From VGCC01 sp044375955 (GTDB taxonomy: Bacteria > Actinomycetota > Actinomycetes > S36-B12), in assembly GCA_044375955.1 (NCBI GenBank), contig JBILLS010000002.1, positions 62,001-126,000 of the forward strand: DNA of 64,000 bases. The letters are read 5' to 3'. The position numbers and the translations under genes were made by a program. The notes under the pieces were generated by a model. The model saw nothing but the letters and a program-made list of their open reading frames with translations, did not search any database and was not told the DNA's origin. Below are positions 49,801-58,904 of the stretch, piece by piece. Every line of letters starts with the position of its first letter. The first letter of the stretch is position 1.

Positions 49801-50742
49801 GTGGGTATGGAATTGCGCACCATCGGCGACCAGAAGGTCTCGTGCGTCGGCTTGGGATGCATGCCGCTGAGCTTCGGTCACATGGTGGAGCGCCGGGACC
49901 AGGCGATCGCCACCATCCACCGCGCCCTCGACCTGGGCATCACATTGCTCGACACCGCCAACATCTACGCACCCTCATGGGATTCGGTCGGCCACAACGA
50001 GGCGCTCGTGGCCGAGGCCATTGAGGCGTATTCGGGTCCGGCGTCGCTCACCGACCTGCTGGTGACCACCAAGGGCGGCATCACCCGTGGACCGGGAGAG
50101 ACCTGGGGTCGTGATTCCTCCTCAGCATCGCTGGTCGCGGCGTGCGAGGACAGCCTGACCCAGCTCGGCGTCGAGGTCATCGATCTCTACCAGCACCATC
50201 GTCACGATCCGGGCCAGACATACGAGTCGCAGATGAGAGCGCTCGCGTCCTTGAAGGAGCGCAATCTCGTGCGGCAGGTCGGTGTCTCCAATGTGAACGC
50301 CGCCGAGCTGACTCTGGCCCTCGATCTACTGGGTGGCCCCCGTGACGGCGGGGTCGTCTCGGTGCAGAACGAGTTCTCCCCGCGTTACCGCGGTGACGCG
50401 GATGTGTTGGACATGTGCACGGAACTGGGGATCGCGTTCCTCCCGTGGTCGCCCCTCGGTGGGTCCGAGCAGGCCAAGGATGTGGGATCCCGATACGCGG
50501 CCTTCACCGACGTCGGCAGCCAGATCGGCGCGTCCCCGCAGGAGACGGTGATCAAGTGGCTGCTCGCCAAATCCCCGGTGATCATCCCGATTCCTGGTGC
50601 GACCCGACCGGAGACAGTCGAATCGATTGTGCGCGCCGCATCCATCACGCTCAGCCCTGACCAGTTCACGCGCCTCGACGCCACCGCCCCGGAGCAGTCG
50701 AGCATGTATCCCGACGACGAGCCCAGGAGCCCGCTGAGATGA
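49801..50742 (+). CDS. Aldo/keto reductase
   Basis: 313 residues of the TIM-barrel AKR family. GLGCMPLSFGHMVE near residue 18, DLGITLLDTANIYAP near 42-56 with catalytic Asp and Tyr, and a Lys in LLVTTKGGITRG near 82-93 supply the AKR tetrad parts. The C-terminal NADPH site is IPIPGATRPETVES near 262. It reduces carbonyl compounds. TAGTGT ends seven bases before the GTG at 49801, so a leaderless start is predicted. The next gene overlaps by four bases. Confidence 0.87.
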   Translation: MGMELRTIGDQKVSCVGLGCMPLSFGHMVERRDQAIATIHRALDLGITLLDTANIYAPSWDSVGHNEALVAEAIEAYSGPASLTDLLVTTKGGITRGPGETWGRDSSSASLVAACEDSLTQLGVEVIDLYQHHRHDPGQTYESQMRALASLKERNLVRQVGVSNVNAAELTLALDLLGGPRDGGVVSVQNEFSPRYRGDADVLDMCTELGIAFLPWSPLGGSEQAKDVGSRYAAFTDVGSQIGASPQETVIKWLLAKSPVIIPIPGATRPETVESIVRAASITLSPDQFTRLDATAPEQSSMYPDDEPRSPLR

Positions 50743-51953
50743 AGCCCCGGGTCGTCATCATCGGGGCGGGTTTCGGCGGATTGACATGTGCGCGTTCCCT
50801 GATCGATGGGGGTGCGACCGACGTCACGGTGATCGACCGCCATCCGTACCAGTTATTCGCGCCACTGCTGTATCAAGTGGCGACCGGTGGACTTCCTGAG
50901 GACGACATCGCCTATCCCGTGCGCGCGGCCATCCCGGGTTTGAAGTTCGTGCGCGGTGAGGTTGTGAACGTCAACACGGAGCGCCATTCACTGAGGCTGG
51001 TCGACGGGACCGTCATCGATTGGGACTACCTCGTGCTGGCCATGGGCAGTGTCGGAGCCACCTTCGGTATCCCCGGCGTTGCCGAGCACGCACTGCAGAT
51101 GAAGGACATCTCCCAGGCGCGTGCCATCAAGCACCGGCTCCTCGGGACCTACGAGCAGGTCGAGATGGGCCATAAACCCAAGGAAGCCCTCCGCGTTGTG
51201 GTCGTGGGTGGTGGCCCGACGGGTGTGGAGGTCACCGGCGCGGTGGCGGAACTGCAGAAGCAGATGGTTCGGGAGTTCCCGGACCTGGCCCCCCTTGCGC
51301 ACGTCACCTTGGTCGAGGCGGGACCGCGACTGCTGCCGTCATTCACCGAGAAGTCAAGTGCGCGTGCGAAGCAGGCATTGGAAGAACTCGGTGCCGACGT
51401 CCGAGTCAACGCTGCGGTGGACCGCATGTATGCAACCGATGTGCACCTCACCAGCGGCGAGGTGCTACCCGCCGGAACGATCATCTGGGGTGCGGGCGTG
51501 GCTGCACCGGAGCAGTGGACATCGCTCGGGATCTCGGATCGCGCGAACCGCTTGATCGTTGATGACCGCTTGCATCTGACCCACGACGTCTGGGTGATCG
51601 GCGATATGGCACATGTCACCGGTCCGGGGGATCGCCCGCTTCCGATGGTCGCCTCCGTTGCGATGCAACAGGGCCGCTATGTCGCGGCTTCGATCGCCGC
51701 GGCAGGCACTGGAGCAGATGTCGCTCCGTTCCGGTACAAAGACAAGGGTCAGATGGCGACCATCGGCCGGCGCCTCGCTGTCGTCGAGATGCCCAACGGG
51801 CTGCGCCTCCACGGAACCCCGGCGTGGCTGGCGTGGCTGGCACTGCACGTGTTCTACCTCGCCGGCGGCCGCAACCGCATCTCAGTGATCGCGGACTGGT
51901 TCTGGAACTACCTGGCATGGGGAACGGGACCGCGGCGCACCGTTCTGGAGTGA
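50739..51953 (+). CDS. ndh: Type II NADH dehydrogenase
   Basis: 404 residues. The FAD site VVIIGAGFGGLTCARSL (residues 4-20) and the second, NADH-binding Rossmann motif RVVVVGGGPTGVEVTGAVAE near 149-168 are in the order of NDH-2. VWVIGDMAHV near 283 is the C-terminal FAD-binding part, followed by an amphipathic tail for membrane attachment. It oxidises NADH and reduces menaquinone without pumping protons. It overlaps the aldo/keto reductase stop (ATGA). Confidence 0.88.
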   Translation: MKPRVVIIGAGFGGLTCARSLIDGGATDVTVIDRHPYQLFAPLLYQVATGGLPEDDIAYPVRAAIPGLKFVRGEVVNVNTERHSLRLVDGTVIDWDYLVLAMGSVGATFGIPGVAEHALQMKDISQARAIKHRLLGTYEQVEMGHKPKEALRVVVVGGGPTGVEVTGAVAELQKQMVREFPDLAPLAHVTLVEAGPRLLPSFTEKSSARAKQALEELGADVRVNAAVDRMYATDVHLTSGEVLPAGTIIWGAGVAAPEQWTSLGISDRANRLIVDDRLHLTHDVWVIGDMAHVTGPGDRPLPMVASVAMQQGRYVAASIAAAGTGADVAPFRYKDKGQMATIGRRLAVVEMPNGLRLHGTPAWLAWLALHVFYLAGGRNRISVIADWFWNYLAWGTGPRRTVLE

Positions 51954-51959
51954 CGTGTG

Positions 51960-52781
51960 TCAGCCCGGTGAGGGCGTACGCGTCGCGGTGAGGTAGTCAG
52001 CGAAAGGAACGAAGCACTGCGCGGTGCGATCCCCCTGCCGCCAGCCGACACCCGTCGGCCAGATCGCCCACCAGGCATGGAATCGCTGACCACCGGAGTA
52101 GGCCTTCCCGGCCTTCTCGCAGATCGTCTTCGACCTGCGTTCCACGGCGCGCCTACCCGGGAATCTCTTCTGCGGTCCACCGAGTTCCACCTCGCGGATC
52201 ATCACCCAGTTCTTCTTGGGCTTGGTGCACGGGAATGCAGTGGTGGTGCGCGTCCCAGGCACACCAGCTGTGCAGAAGTCGAGGGAGTCCGGGTCTGCTG
52301 TGGCGATGAGTTGCTGGAAGGGACCGGTCACGGTGGTGAATCCGCGCCCACCACGCAGGATCGCATCGCAGCGCACCCAGCGCTGACCCTCGCGCCACTG
52401 CGCGCGGGTGGGGAAGACGGTGATGGTCTGGAACCGGGACGGGATCGCCCGATCGGTCAATCCCAGGTAGGTGGTGAGCGCTCGGGCGGTGCAGGCCCGC
52501 GTGGCCTTCGCGCGGGCAGCACCCGAGGACCGCATCGGGTCGCCGAAGGTGTTCGGGAGGGTGCCCACCCAGTAGGTCTGCGCGGTGTGCTTCCCGGCGC
52601 AGTCCACGGGCGCACTGCGTGCGATGCGCGCTCGGGCCTGCGGGGTCATGCGCTTCGGGGCCGCGTAGTCGTAGCACCCGTCGACCGGTGGAGATTTCGG
52701 TGCTGCGGTCGCGGGTGTGGCCAGTGGTGGGAGAGCGACACATGTGACAAAGGCGGTGAGAACGGCGACCACTGTGCGCAC
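51960..52781 (-). CDS. Secreted septum-formation-family-like protein
   Basis: 273 residues. A signal peptide spans 1-29 (VVAVLTAFVTCVALPPLATPA, ends ATA). The mature protein has three units with Cys pairs, e.g. APVDCAGKHTAQTYWVGTLP near residue 58, and later CTARALTTYLG and EVELGGPQKRFPGRRAVERR. The V-x-C-x-x-x-H-x-x-x-x start of the unit resembles Septum_form domains of actinobacterial cell-envelope proteins. The GTG at 52781 follows TATCGT by six bases. It is divergent from a parA-type gene. Family assignment is tentative. Confidence 0.55.
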   Translation of the reverse strand: MRTVVAVLTAFVTCVALPPLATPATAAPKSPPVDGCYDYAAPKRMTPQARARIARSAPVDCAGKHTAQTYWVGTLPNTFGDPMRSSGAARAKATRACTARALTTYLGLTDRAIPSRFQTITVFPTRAQWREGQRWVRCDAILRGGRGFTTVTGPFQQLIATADPDSLDFCTAGVPGTRTTTAFPCTKPKKNWVMIREVELGGPQKRFPGRRAVERRSKTICEKAGKAYSGGQRFHAWWAIWPTGVGWRQGDRTAQCFVPFADYLTATRTPSPG

Positions 52782-52848
52782 CCGAACACGATACGGGGGG
52801 TGGGTTACCCGGCTTGTGCCGGTCGGATGTGCCCGACAGACTCGGGCC

Positions 52849-53622
52849 ATGCCCACCGTCAGTGTCCTCAGTCTCAAGGGCGGAGTCGGTAAGACGTCCG
52901 TCGTCCTCGGCCTCGCAGGTGCCGCGACCGTTCGTGGCCTCGCCACCCTTGTCGTCGATCTCGACCCCCAGGGGAACGCGACGTCGCTGCTCAAGGCGCA
53001 TAAGACGCGCACGACCGTGGCCGACGTCCTCGGGCATCCCACCCGCGAGACATTGGAAAAGGCACTCACCCCCTGTGATTGGGAGGTTGCACCGGGCGAG
53101 GTCGACGTTCTCCCCGGGCATTCATCCGTGATCCGTTTCGATGCGTGGACCGGTGGCGCGTGGCGACCGAAGTTGGCCAAGGCACTGTCCCACCTCGACG
53201 GCTATGACCTCGTCCTCATCGACTGCCCGCCATCCCTCGGCGCGCTGACCCGCGAGGCCCTGGCCGCCTCCGACCTCGCCCTGGTGGTCACCACCCCCTC
53301 CTACTTCGGTGCGCAGGGTGTGGAACGTGCCATGGCGGAGATCGACGAGATCAGGAAGAGCGTGAACACCAACCTGGAACTCGCAGGCATCGTCGTCAAC
53401 CGTGTCCGCTCCGTGGCAGAGGAGCACACCTACCGCAACAAGGAACTCGTCGAGATCTACGGACGCACGACCTTGTTCAAGCCCTCAATCCCGGACCGGA
53501 TCGCCGTGCAACAGGCGGAGGGATTCGGGCAGCCCGTGCAGTTGGTCCGCACCGCGGGTGGTCGCGAGGTCGCCGACATCTTCGACACGTATCTCACGGC
53601 GCTGTTGCGCAAGTCTCAGTAG
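52849..53622 (+). CDS. ParA/Soj-family ATPase
   Basis: 257 residues. The deviant Walker A KGGVGKTSVVLGLAGA is at residues 7-22, with signature Lys7. Switch I is VDLDPQGNATSLL near 38-50 and switch II VLIDCPPSLG near 120. These are the marks of ParA ATPases that position chromosomes, plasmids or protein clusters. No parB gene or parS-like site (TGTTTCACGTGAAACA) adjoins, so it is an orphan here. CAGACT lies six bases before the ATG at 52849. Confidence 0.85.
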   Translation: MPTVSVLSLKGGVGKTSVVLGLAGAATVRGLATLVVDLDPQGNATSLLKAHKTRTTVADVLGHPTRETLEKALTPCDWEVAPGEVDVLPGHSSVIRFDAWTGGAWRPKLAKALSHLDGYDLVLIDCPPSLGALTREALAASDLALVVTTPSYFGAQGVERAMAEIDEIRKSVNTNLELAGIVVNRVRSVAEEHTYRNKELVEIYGRTTLFKPSIPDRIAVQQAEGFGQPVQLVRTAGGREVADIFDTYLTALLRKSQ

Positions 53623-53628
53623 ACCGGC

Positions 53629-54327
53629 CTACTTCCGGTTCTCGAGGTACTTCCGGTCGGCCACGATCGCCACGGCAATCGCGAACGCCAAAAGTCCGAT
53701 CGATAGGACGACCAACCAGCCGCCTACATCGCCCGCACCGGTGATGTTCTCGGGGTCGTCCGGGCACATCCCCAGCCCGCACTCCGGTAGGACACTGATC
53801 GCGATCACGATGAGATCGAGGAACACCCAGATGATGCCGGTGAGCGCGGCGATGCGGAACCAACTGCGTTGGTAGCGCAGACCCGTGTCCTGTGCCTCGA
53901 AGGGCTTGTTCCACAGCAGCATGAACGCACAACCGACGATCGCCACGGCGAATGTGATGAACGCCCAGGTGTAGAGGTGGTAGCCGAGAACCGTGGGACC
54001 GTAACCGGGATCGTTGGGGTCGGCGATGTGCAGCAGGATCTGGCGCGTGCTGCCGGCACCACCCACCATCGCGGCAAGGATGCTCAGGGCGTAGTGCGCG
54101 GGCTTCATCCCCCAGAGCAGGTTCATCACCGGGCCGATGGCCAGGCCGATCATGGCCGAGCGCTGGATGAGGCAGAGCGGACACGGCTGCTCGCCCACGC
54201 CCAGGTGAAGGTGCAGGGAACCGGCGAGGACCCCGATGAGTGCGAAGAGAGCGAGCACATTGACGATCCGCGCGATTTGCGTCTCACGAGCGACGAAGGC
54301 GCGCTCAGTCTCAGTGACGATGTTCAT
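53629..54327 (-). CDS. DsbB-like disulfide bond oxidoreductase
   Basis: 232 residues with five or six membrane segments. QPCPLCLIQRSAM near residues 47-59 has the DsbB active site CxxC and following Gln-Arg quinone-site residues. A second Cys pair lies in LPECGLGMCPDDPE near 185-198, on the outside. DsbB proteins reoxidise periplasmic thiol oxidases and pass electrons to quinone. A DsbA-type partner is not in the window. It follows a 50-residue membrane protein gene by six bases; GAGG before the ATG is a ribosome site. Confidence 0.8.
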   Translation of the reverse strand: MNIVTETERAFVARETQIARIVNVLALFALIGVLAGSLHLHLGVGEQPCPLCLIQRSAMIGLAIGPVMNLLWGMKPAHYALSILAAMVGGAGSTRQILLHIADPNDPGYGPTVLGYHLYTWAFITFAVAIVGCAFMLLWNKPFEAQDTGLRYQRSWFRIAALTGIIWVFLDLIVIAISVLPECGLGMCPDDPENITGAGDVGGWLVVLSIGLLAFAIAVAIVADRKYLENRK

Positions 54328-54333
54328 GGCGCC

Positions 54334-54486
54334 TCAGAAGTTCAGGGGAATCGGGTCGGTCATGTGCAGGACGAGGAGGACGAGGGTCCACGCCATGGCG
54401 ACCAAGGCCAGGGTGGGCACCCAGGTTCGGCGCATGAAGATCCCGATGAAGACCAGGAACCACAGCACGAACATCGAGAACATCAC
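54334..54486 (-). CDS. Small two-helix membrane protein upstream of DsbB-like gene
   Basis: 50 residues from the GTG at 54486 (or 49 from the ATG at 54483). Two hydrophobic helices (FSMFVLWFLVFIGIFM and TLALVAMAWTLVLLVLHM) are separated by RRTWVP, and the protein ends DPIPLNF. No family is recognised. TAGGGT with a six-base gap to the GTG predicts a leaderless mRNA. The stop is six bases from the DsbB-like ATG, so it is probably in the same operon. It could be an accessory subunit. Confidence 0.65.
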   Translation of the reverse strand: MMFSMFVLWFLVFIGIFMRRTWVPTLALVAMAWTLVLLVLHMTDPIPLNF

Positions 54487-54577
54487 GGGTTCACCCTAGG
54501 GCGACAAGTGGGCTCGGGAGCGGCTATCGGGTGACATGGTCGTGAATGGATCTCGCGCCCAAACTCAGATGAGGCCC

Positions 54578-54583
54578 TAGGCT
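54578..54583 (+). promoter_or_regulatory. pnt operon -10 hexamer
   Basis: TAGGCT lies 29 bases before the pntAA GTG, giving a leader of about 23 bases that contains the strong ribosome site GGAGGAGAGG. No clear -35 is seen. Confidence 0.4.
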
Positions 54584-54612
54584 CGCGGACGGTACCGGAG
54601 GAGAGGCCCACC

Positions 54613-55752
54613 GTGAAGATCGTCATCCCTGCGGAGTCGCGCCCGGGTGAGAAGCGGGTGGCGATGGTCCCCTCCGTCGTGAAGAAGTTCACCACCATGG
54701 GCCTGGATGTCGTGGTCGAATCGGGTGCGGGTGCCCACGCCTTCGCCTCCGATACGGCCTACATCGACGCTGGTGCCCGGATTGCTGGTGGTGCCGACTT
54801 CGACGCCGAATTGGGTTCTGCGGATGTTGTGGCATCCGTACGTCCACTCGATCCGGAACGTGTCCGGCGCATGCGTCGGGGCGCTGTGACGATCTCCTTC
54901 CTGTCGCCGGGAACGGACACAGCGACGATCTCCGCAATGCGAGATGCGGGCGTCACGGCGCTGTCCTTCGATGTGCTGCCGCGCATCTCCCGTGCGCAGA
55001 GCATGGATGCGCTGACGTCTCAGGCGCTGGTGACCGGATACCGCGCCTCCCTGGTGGGTGCGGAGTTGCTGCCGAGCTTCTTCCCGCTGTTCATGACCGC
55101 AGCGGGAACTATCCAGCCCGCGAAGGTCCTGGTACTGGGTGCCGGTGTCGCGGGGCTGCAGGCCATCGCGACGGCCAAGCGCCTCGGCGCGAAGGTGTCC
55201 GCCTACGACGTGCGGCCCGCGAGTGCCGACGAGGTGAAGTCGATGGGTGCCACGTTCATCACGCTGGACCTCGAAGCCCTCGAGGGATCGGGCGGCTACG
55301 CCCGGGAGATGACCGAGGAGCGCGCCGCGCGGCAACGCGAACTGCTCGCACCGCATATTGCGGAGAGCGACGTCCTGATCACCACCGCCGCCGTTCCCGG
55401 TCGCCGGGCGCCGCTTCTCGTGACCCGCGTCATGGTCGAGGGCATGAAGCCGGGTGCGGTCGTCGTCGACCTCGCGAGCGAGACCGGTGGCAACGTCGAA
55501 GGTTCGGTGGCTGGTGAAACCGTGCATGTCGGTCAGGTCTCGATCTGGGGCGGCAAGGACGTCGCCTCCGAGATGCCGGTGCATGCCTCGCAGCTCTACG
55601 CGATGAACGCGCTCGCGCTGCTCGGTCTCTTGGTCAAGGACGAGGGGATCACCGTGGACCTGGCCGATGAAGTTCTCGACGGGTGCGCCGTGGTGTTCAA
55701 CGGTGAGGTCCGCAACGAAGCGGCGCGCGCCGCATTGCAGGGAGGTGCCTGA
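54613..55752 (+). CDS. pntAA: NAD(P) transhydrogenase alpha subunit, soluble domain
   Basis: 379 residues. MKIVIPAESRPGEKRVAMVP is the start of alanine dehydrogenase/PntA N domains. VLVLGAGVAGLQAIATAKRLG near residues 174-194 is the NAD loop and DLASETGGNVEGS near 286 is a PntA signature. It carries the hydride from NADH. GGAGGAGAGG before the GTG at 54613 is a strong ribosome site. The transmembrane part is a separate gene, as in three-gene transhydrogenases. Confidence 0.92.
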   Translation: MKIVIPAESRPGEKRVAMVPSVVKKFTTMGLDVVVESGAGAHAFASDTAYIDAGARIAGGADFDAELGSADVVASVRPLDPERVRRMRRGAVTISFLSPGTDTATISAMRDAGVTALSFDVLPRISRAQSMDALTSQALVTGYRASLVGAELLPSFFPLFMTAAGTIQPAKVLVLGAGVAGLQAIATAKRLGAKVSAYDVRPASADEVKSMGATFITLDLEALEGSGGYAREMTEERAARQRELLAPHIAESDVLITTAAVPGRRAPLLVTRVMVEGMKPGAVVVDLASETGGNVEGSVAGETVHVGQVSIWGGKDVASEMPVHASQLYAMNALALLGLLVKDEGITVDLADEVLDGCAVVFNGEVRNEAARAALQGGA

Positions 55753-55754
55753 GT

Positions 55755-56060
55755 ATGGACGGCGTTGCATTGCTGACCATCTTCATCCTGAGCATCTTCG
55801 TGGGATTCGAAGTGGTCTCGAAGGTCTCCACGGTCCTGCATACCCCGCTCATGTCCGGTGCCAACGCAATCCACGGCGTCGTCGTGATGGGCGCGATCAT
55901 CGTCGCGGGTAAGGCAACGAATGCCCTGGAGTTGAGCATCGCCTTGGTCGCCATCCTCCTCGGTGCGATCAACCTGGTGGGCGGATTCGTCGTCACCGAT
56001 CGAATGCTCGAGATGTTCAAGCCGAAGAAGGCCACCGGAAAAGAGGGTGGCGCGGCATGA
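55755..56060 (+). CDS. pntAB: NAD(P) transhydrogenase alpha subunit, membrane part
   Basis: 101 residues with three membrane segments (residues 4-21, 40-58, 62-80) and PLMSGANAIHGVVVMG near 33-48, the conserved PntA2 segment. It forms part of the proton channel together with PntB. The ATG is two bases after the pntAA stop and its stop overlaps the pntB ATG (ATGA). Confidence 0.92.
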   Translation: MDGVALLTIFILSIFVGFEVVSKVSTVLHTPLMSGANAIHGVVVMGAIIVAGKATNALELSIALVAILLGAINLVGGFVVTDRMLEMFKPKKATGKEGGAA

Positions 56061-57445
56061 ACGAGGTCCATACCGATCCGATCTGGGTCCAAATCGCCTA
56101 TCTCGTTGCGGCGGTGCTGTTCATCATCGCCTTGAAGAGCATGTCCTCTCCGCGTACGGCTCGCGCTGGCGTGCTCATCGGTGCGGCGGGTGCCCTCCTC
56201 GCAACCGTGGTCCTGTTCCTCAGCGGCATCGAACTGCTCAATCTCGGACTCATCCTCGGGTTCCTCGCCGTCGGCTCGATCATCGGCTGGGTCGCCGCCC
56301 GCCGGGTGAAGATGACGGCAATGCCGCAACTCGTCGCCCTGTTCAATGGCGTCGGTGGCGGTGCGGCTGCCCTCATCGCCGTCGTCGAGTACTTCGAGGT
56401 CGGATCGAGTGACCTGCTGTTCCTGATCTTCACCGTGGCCACCGTGATCGTCGGTTCGGTGGCCTTCAGCGGATCCATCGTGACGTTCCTGAAGCTGCAG
56501 GAACTTATGACCACGCGGCCGGTCATCGTCCCCCTGGGTAAGTGGGTCACGATCCTGGTCGCGGTCGGCACCGTGGCTGCGGGTGTCGGGCTGGTGGTGC
56601 AACCACAGGACTGGCTCCTCGTCCTGCTGCTTGTTCTGTCGTTGATTTTCGGTGTGCTCTTCGTGCTGCCCGTGGGCGGCGCGGACGTCCCCATCGTCAT
56701 CTCGTTGCTGAACGCCATGACCGGCCTCGCGGTGGCGGCGTCGGGCTATGTGCTCGACAACGTGCTGCTCCTCATCGCGGGCACGTTGGTCGGTGCCTCG
56801 GGCACCCTGCTCACGAACCTGATGGCCAAGGCGATGGGACGCCCCCTCACTTCCACCCTGTTCGGTGCGTTCTCCGGCACCACAGCGGGGAGCACGTCTG
56901 CCGGAAGCGACCGCCCCGTGCGCTCGGCATCACCGAACGACGTCGCGATCATGCTCGGCTTCGCATCCAAGGTCATCCTCGTGCCGGGATACGGCCTCGC
57001 GGTCGCTCAGGCACAGAGCACCCTGCGTGAACTCGCCGACCTGTTGAGCGAGAAGGGCATCGAGGTCGACTACGCCATCCACCCTGTGGCCGGCCGCATG
57101 CCCGGCCACATGAACGTGCTGCTCGCGGAGGCGAACGTGCCGTATGAGCAACTCAAGGAGATGGACGAGATCAACCCCGAGTTCTCCTCCACCGATGTCG
57201 TGCTCGTCGTTGGCGCGAATGACGTCGTGAATCCGGCGGCACGCACTGACACGTCTGCACCCATCTATGGGATGCCGATCCTCAACGTTGATCAAGCACA
57301 GCAGGTCGTCTTCCTCAAGCGCTCGATGCGCCCGGGATTCGCGGGCATCGAGAACGAGATCCTCTACGACCCGAAGACCACGCTGCTGTTCGGTGATGCG
57401 AAGGACTCGCTCACGAAGGTCGTTGCCGCACTAAAGACCGTCTAG
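56057..57445 (+). CDS. pntB: NAD(P) transhydrogenase beta subunit
   Basis: 462 residues: about nine membrane segments to residue 270, including GGGAAALIAVVEYFE near 97 with functional polar residues, then a soluble NADP-binding domain (VPGYGLAVAQAQ near 310, VDYAIHPVAGRMPGHMNVLL near 335-355, and VVGANDVVNPAA near 384), all typical of PntB. It couples proton entry to NADPH formation from NADH. It is the last gene of the pntAA-AB-B operon. Confidence 0.94.
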   Translation: MNEVHTDPIWVQIAYLVAAVLFIIALKSMSSPRTARAGVLIGAAGALLATVVLFLSGIELLNLGLILGFLAVGSIIGWVAARRVKMTAMPQLVALFNGVGGGAAALIAVVEYFEVGSSDLLFLIFTVATVIVGSVAFSGSIVTFLKLQELMTTRPVIVPLGKWVTILVAVGTVAAGVGLVVQPQDWLLVLLLVLSLIFGVLFVLPVGGADVPIVISLLNAMTGLAVAASGYVLDNVLLLIAGTLVGASGTLLTNLMAKAMGRPLTSTLFGAFSGTTAGSTSAGSDRPVRSASPNDVAIMLGFASKVILVPGYGLAVAQAQSTLRELADLLSEKGIEVDYAIHPVAGRMPGHMNVLLAEANVPYEQLKEMDEINPEFSSTDVVLVVGANDVVNPAARTDTSAPIYGMPILNVDQAQQVVFLKRSMRPGFAGIENEILYDPKTTLLFGDAKDSLTKVVAALKTV

Positions 57446-57455
57446 AGGGGCTGCC

Positions 57456-58085
57456 TCACTGCAGCACCCATGCATGTGAGGATGTCGAGTACGCCAGGGT
57501 TCTGGTGCACACCGGTCCGCCTGTTCTCGCATTTGCCCACTGAGCCCAACTTTCAGCCCATCCGCCAGAGGGGACACCGGCCCAGTTCAGCCCCGCGGGT
57601 TGAGCTGCATTGCATTCACCTTGGGTGGGGCGACTGAACTGCTGGATCACCGGAATCGGGGTCGGGTTCAACGTTGATGTCGATGACGGAGACGATGAGG
57701 AACCGGAGCCTGATGAAATGGTGATGTAGCCAACGAAGCCAGTCAAACCGCTGCCCCACAAGGCGAGCCTTCCGACTTGCGTGACTGTGTAGACGTTGCT
57801 CGAACCCGCGTTTGAGGGGCAGTCTGGAACCCCTGCGCTGACCGTGCAATTCGTTACACCTTGGCGGGCAGTACCCGTATCGTTTCGTAGGGAACCGGGT
57901 GAGGAGACGCTGGTGTTTTCAAGGGTGAACGTGTCGTTCACCTGACCAGAAAGAGTCACGCCCGCGAAGGTGGTTCCATTCCACGAGACCGTTCCTAAGT
58001 CCGCTGCCTTCACCGGCATGCTGCCAATGATGGAGACGACGGATGCGATCATCGTTGCTCCGACTAGTGCCCTCCGGTTGCGCAT
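57456..58085 (-). CDS. Secreted Ser-rich protein of unknown function
   Basis: 209 residues, not recognised. A signal peptide spans 1-28 (ends VKA, then ADLGTVSWNG). The N-terminal domain (30-120) is rich in Thr, Val, Gly and Asn and has one likely disulfide (CTVSAGVPDC). A Ser-rich linker (GSGSSSSPSSTST) lies near 126-138. The last 60 residues have Cys in GECNAAQPAG and GGPVCTRTLA and several Trp. The form, beta domain - linker - small C-terminal domain, suggests a surface or matrix protein. GAGAGGG before the ATG is a ribosome site. It is convergent with pntB. Confidence 0.65.
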   Translation of the reverse strand: MRNRRALVGATMIASVVSIIGSMPVKAADLGTVSWNGTTFAGVTLSGQVNDTFTLENTSVSSPGSLRNDTGTARQGVTNCTVSAGVPDCPSNAGSSNVYTVTQVGRLALWGSGLTGFVGYITISSGSGSSSSPSSTSTLNPTPIPVIQQFSRPTQGECNAAQPAGLNWAGVPSGGWAESWAQWANARTGGPVCTRTLAYSTSSHAWVLQ

Positions 58086-58204
58086 AACACCCTCTCGACA
58101 TTCCGCTCGCCCATGAGTCGAGGGCAGGCTACACAGAGGAGGAGTGGGCGAGGGGCGAATCTTCGGTTATCTCAACAAGTGGACGAGAGGGCGTGGGACC
58201 GCTT

Positions 58205-58846
58205 TCATTCAGCGACGCCGTAGAGGCGGTCACCGGCGTCACCGAGACCCGGGACTATGTACCCCTTCTCATTGAGTCGCTCGTCGAGCGCGGCGGTCAC
58301 CACGGTCACCTTCGCGTCGGACTTTCCGTAGACCTCTTCCAGTCGAGCCACACCCTCGGGTGCGGCGAGCAGGCAGATCGCCGTGACGTCCTTTGCACCG
58401 CGCTCGAGCAGGATGTCGATGGCAGCCACGAGCGTTCCCCCGGTAGCGAGCATGGGATCGAGGACGAAGACCTGACGGTTGTGCATGTCGTGGGGGAGAC
58501 GGTCGGCATAGATCGATGCGCGGAGGGACTCCTCGTCGCGTACGAGGCCGAGGAACCCGACCTCCGCCGTCGGCATCAGCTTCACCATTCCGTTGAGCAT
58601 GCCCAGGCCGGCGCGCAGGATCGGCACCACCAGCGGCTTGGGCTCGGCCAACTCGACACCTGTCGTGGGGGCGACGGGAGTGACGATGTTGACCGGATGA
58701 ACGGTCAGATTGTCCGTCGCTTCGTAGGCCAGAAGAGTCACGAGTTCCTCGGCGAGCAGCCGGAAGGTCGCCGACGAGGTCTCCTCCCGCCGGAGCCTGG
58801 TCAACTTGTGGGCGACGAGCGGATGGTCGACGACGAGCGTGCGCAT
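58205..58846 (-). CDS. upp: Uracil phosphoribosyltransferase
   Basis: 213 residues. [19 protein letters not shown] is the UPRTase start, [14 protein letters not shown] near residue 74 is the uracil-site loop, and [21 protein letters not shown] near 124-144 is the PRPP-binding motif. It salvages uracil to UMP. It lies on the minus strand, divergent from the TadA-associated gene. TACTGT lies seven bases before the ATG. Confidence 0.95.
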   Translation of the reverse strand: MRTLVVDHPLVAHKLTRLRREETSSATFRLLAEELVTLLAYEATDNLTVHPVNIVTPVAPTTGVELAEPKPLVVPILRAGLGMLNGMVKLMPTAEVGFLGLVRDEESLRASIYADRLPHDMHNRQVFVLDPMLATGGTLVAAIDILLERGAKDVTAICLLAAPEGVARLEEVYGKSDAKVTVVTAALDERLNEKGYIVPGLGDAGDRLYGVAE

Positions 58847-58904
58847 GCCGGCAACAGTAGCCGCCTGGTGGCGACGGGGGGAGCGTTCATGCCACGATCA
58901 GCCC

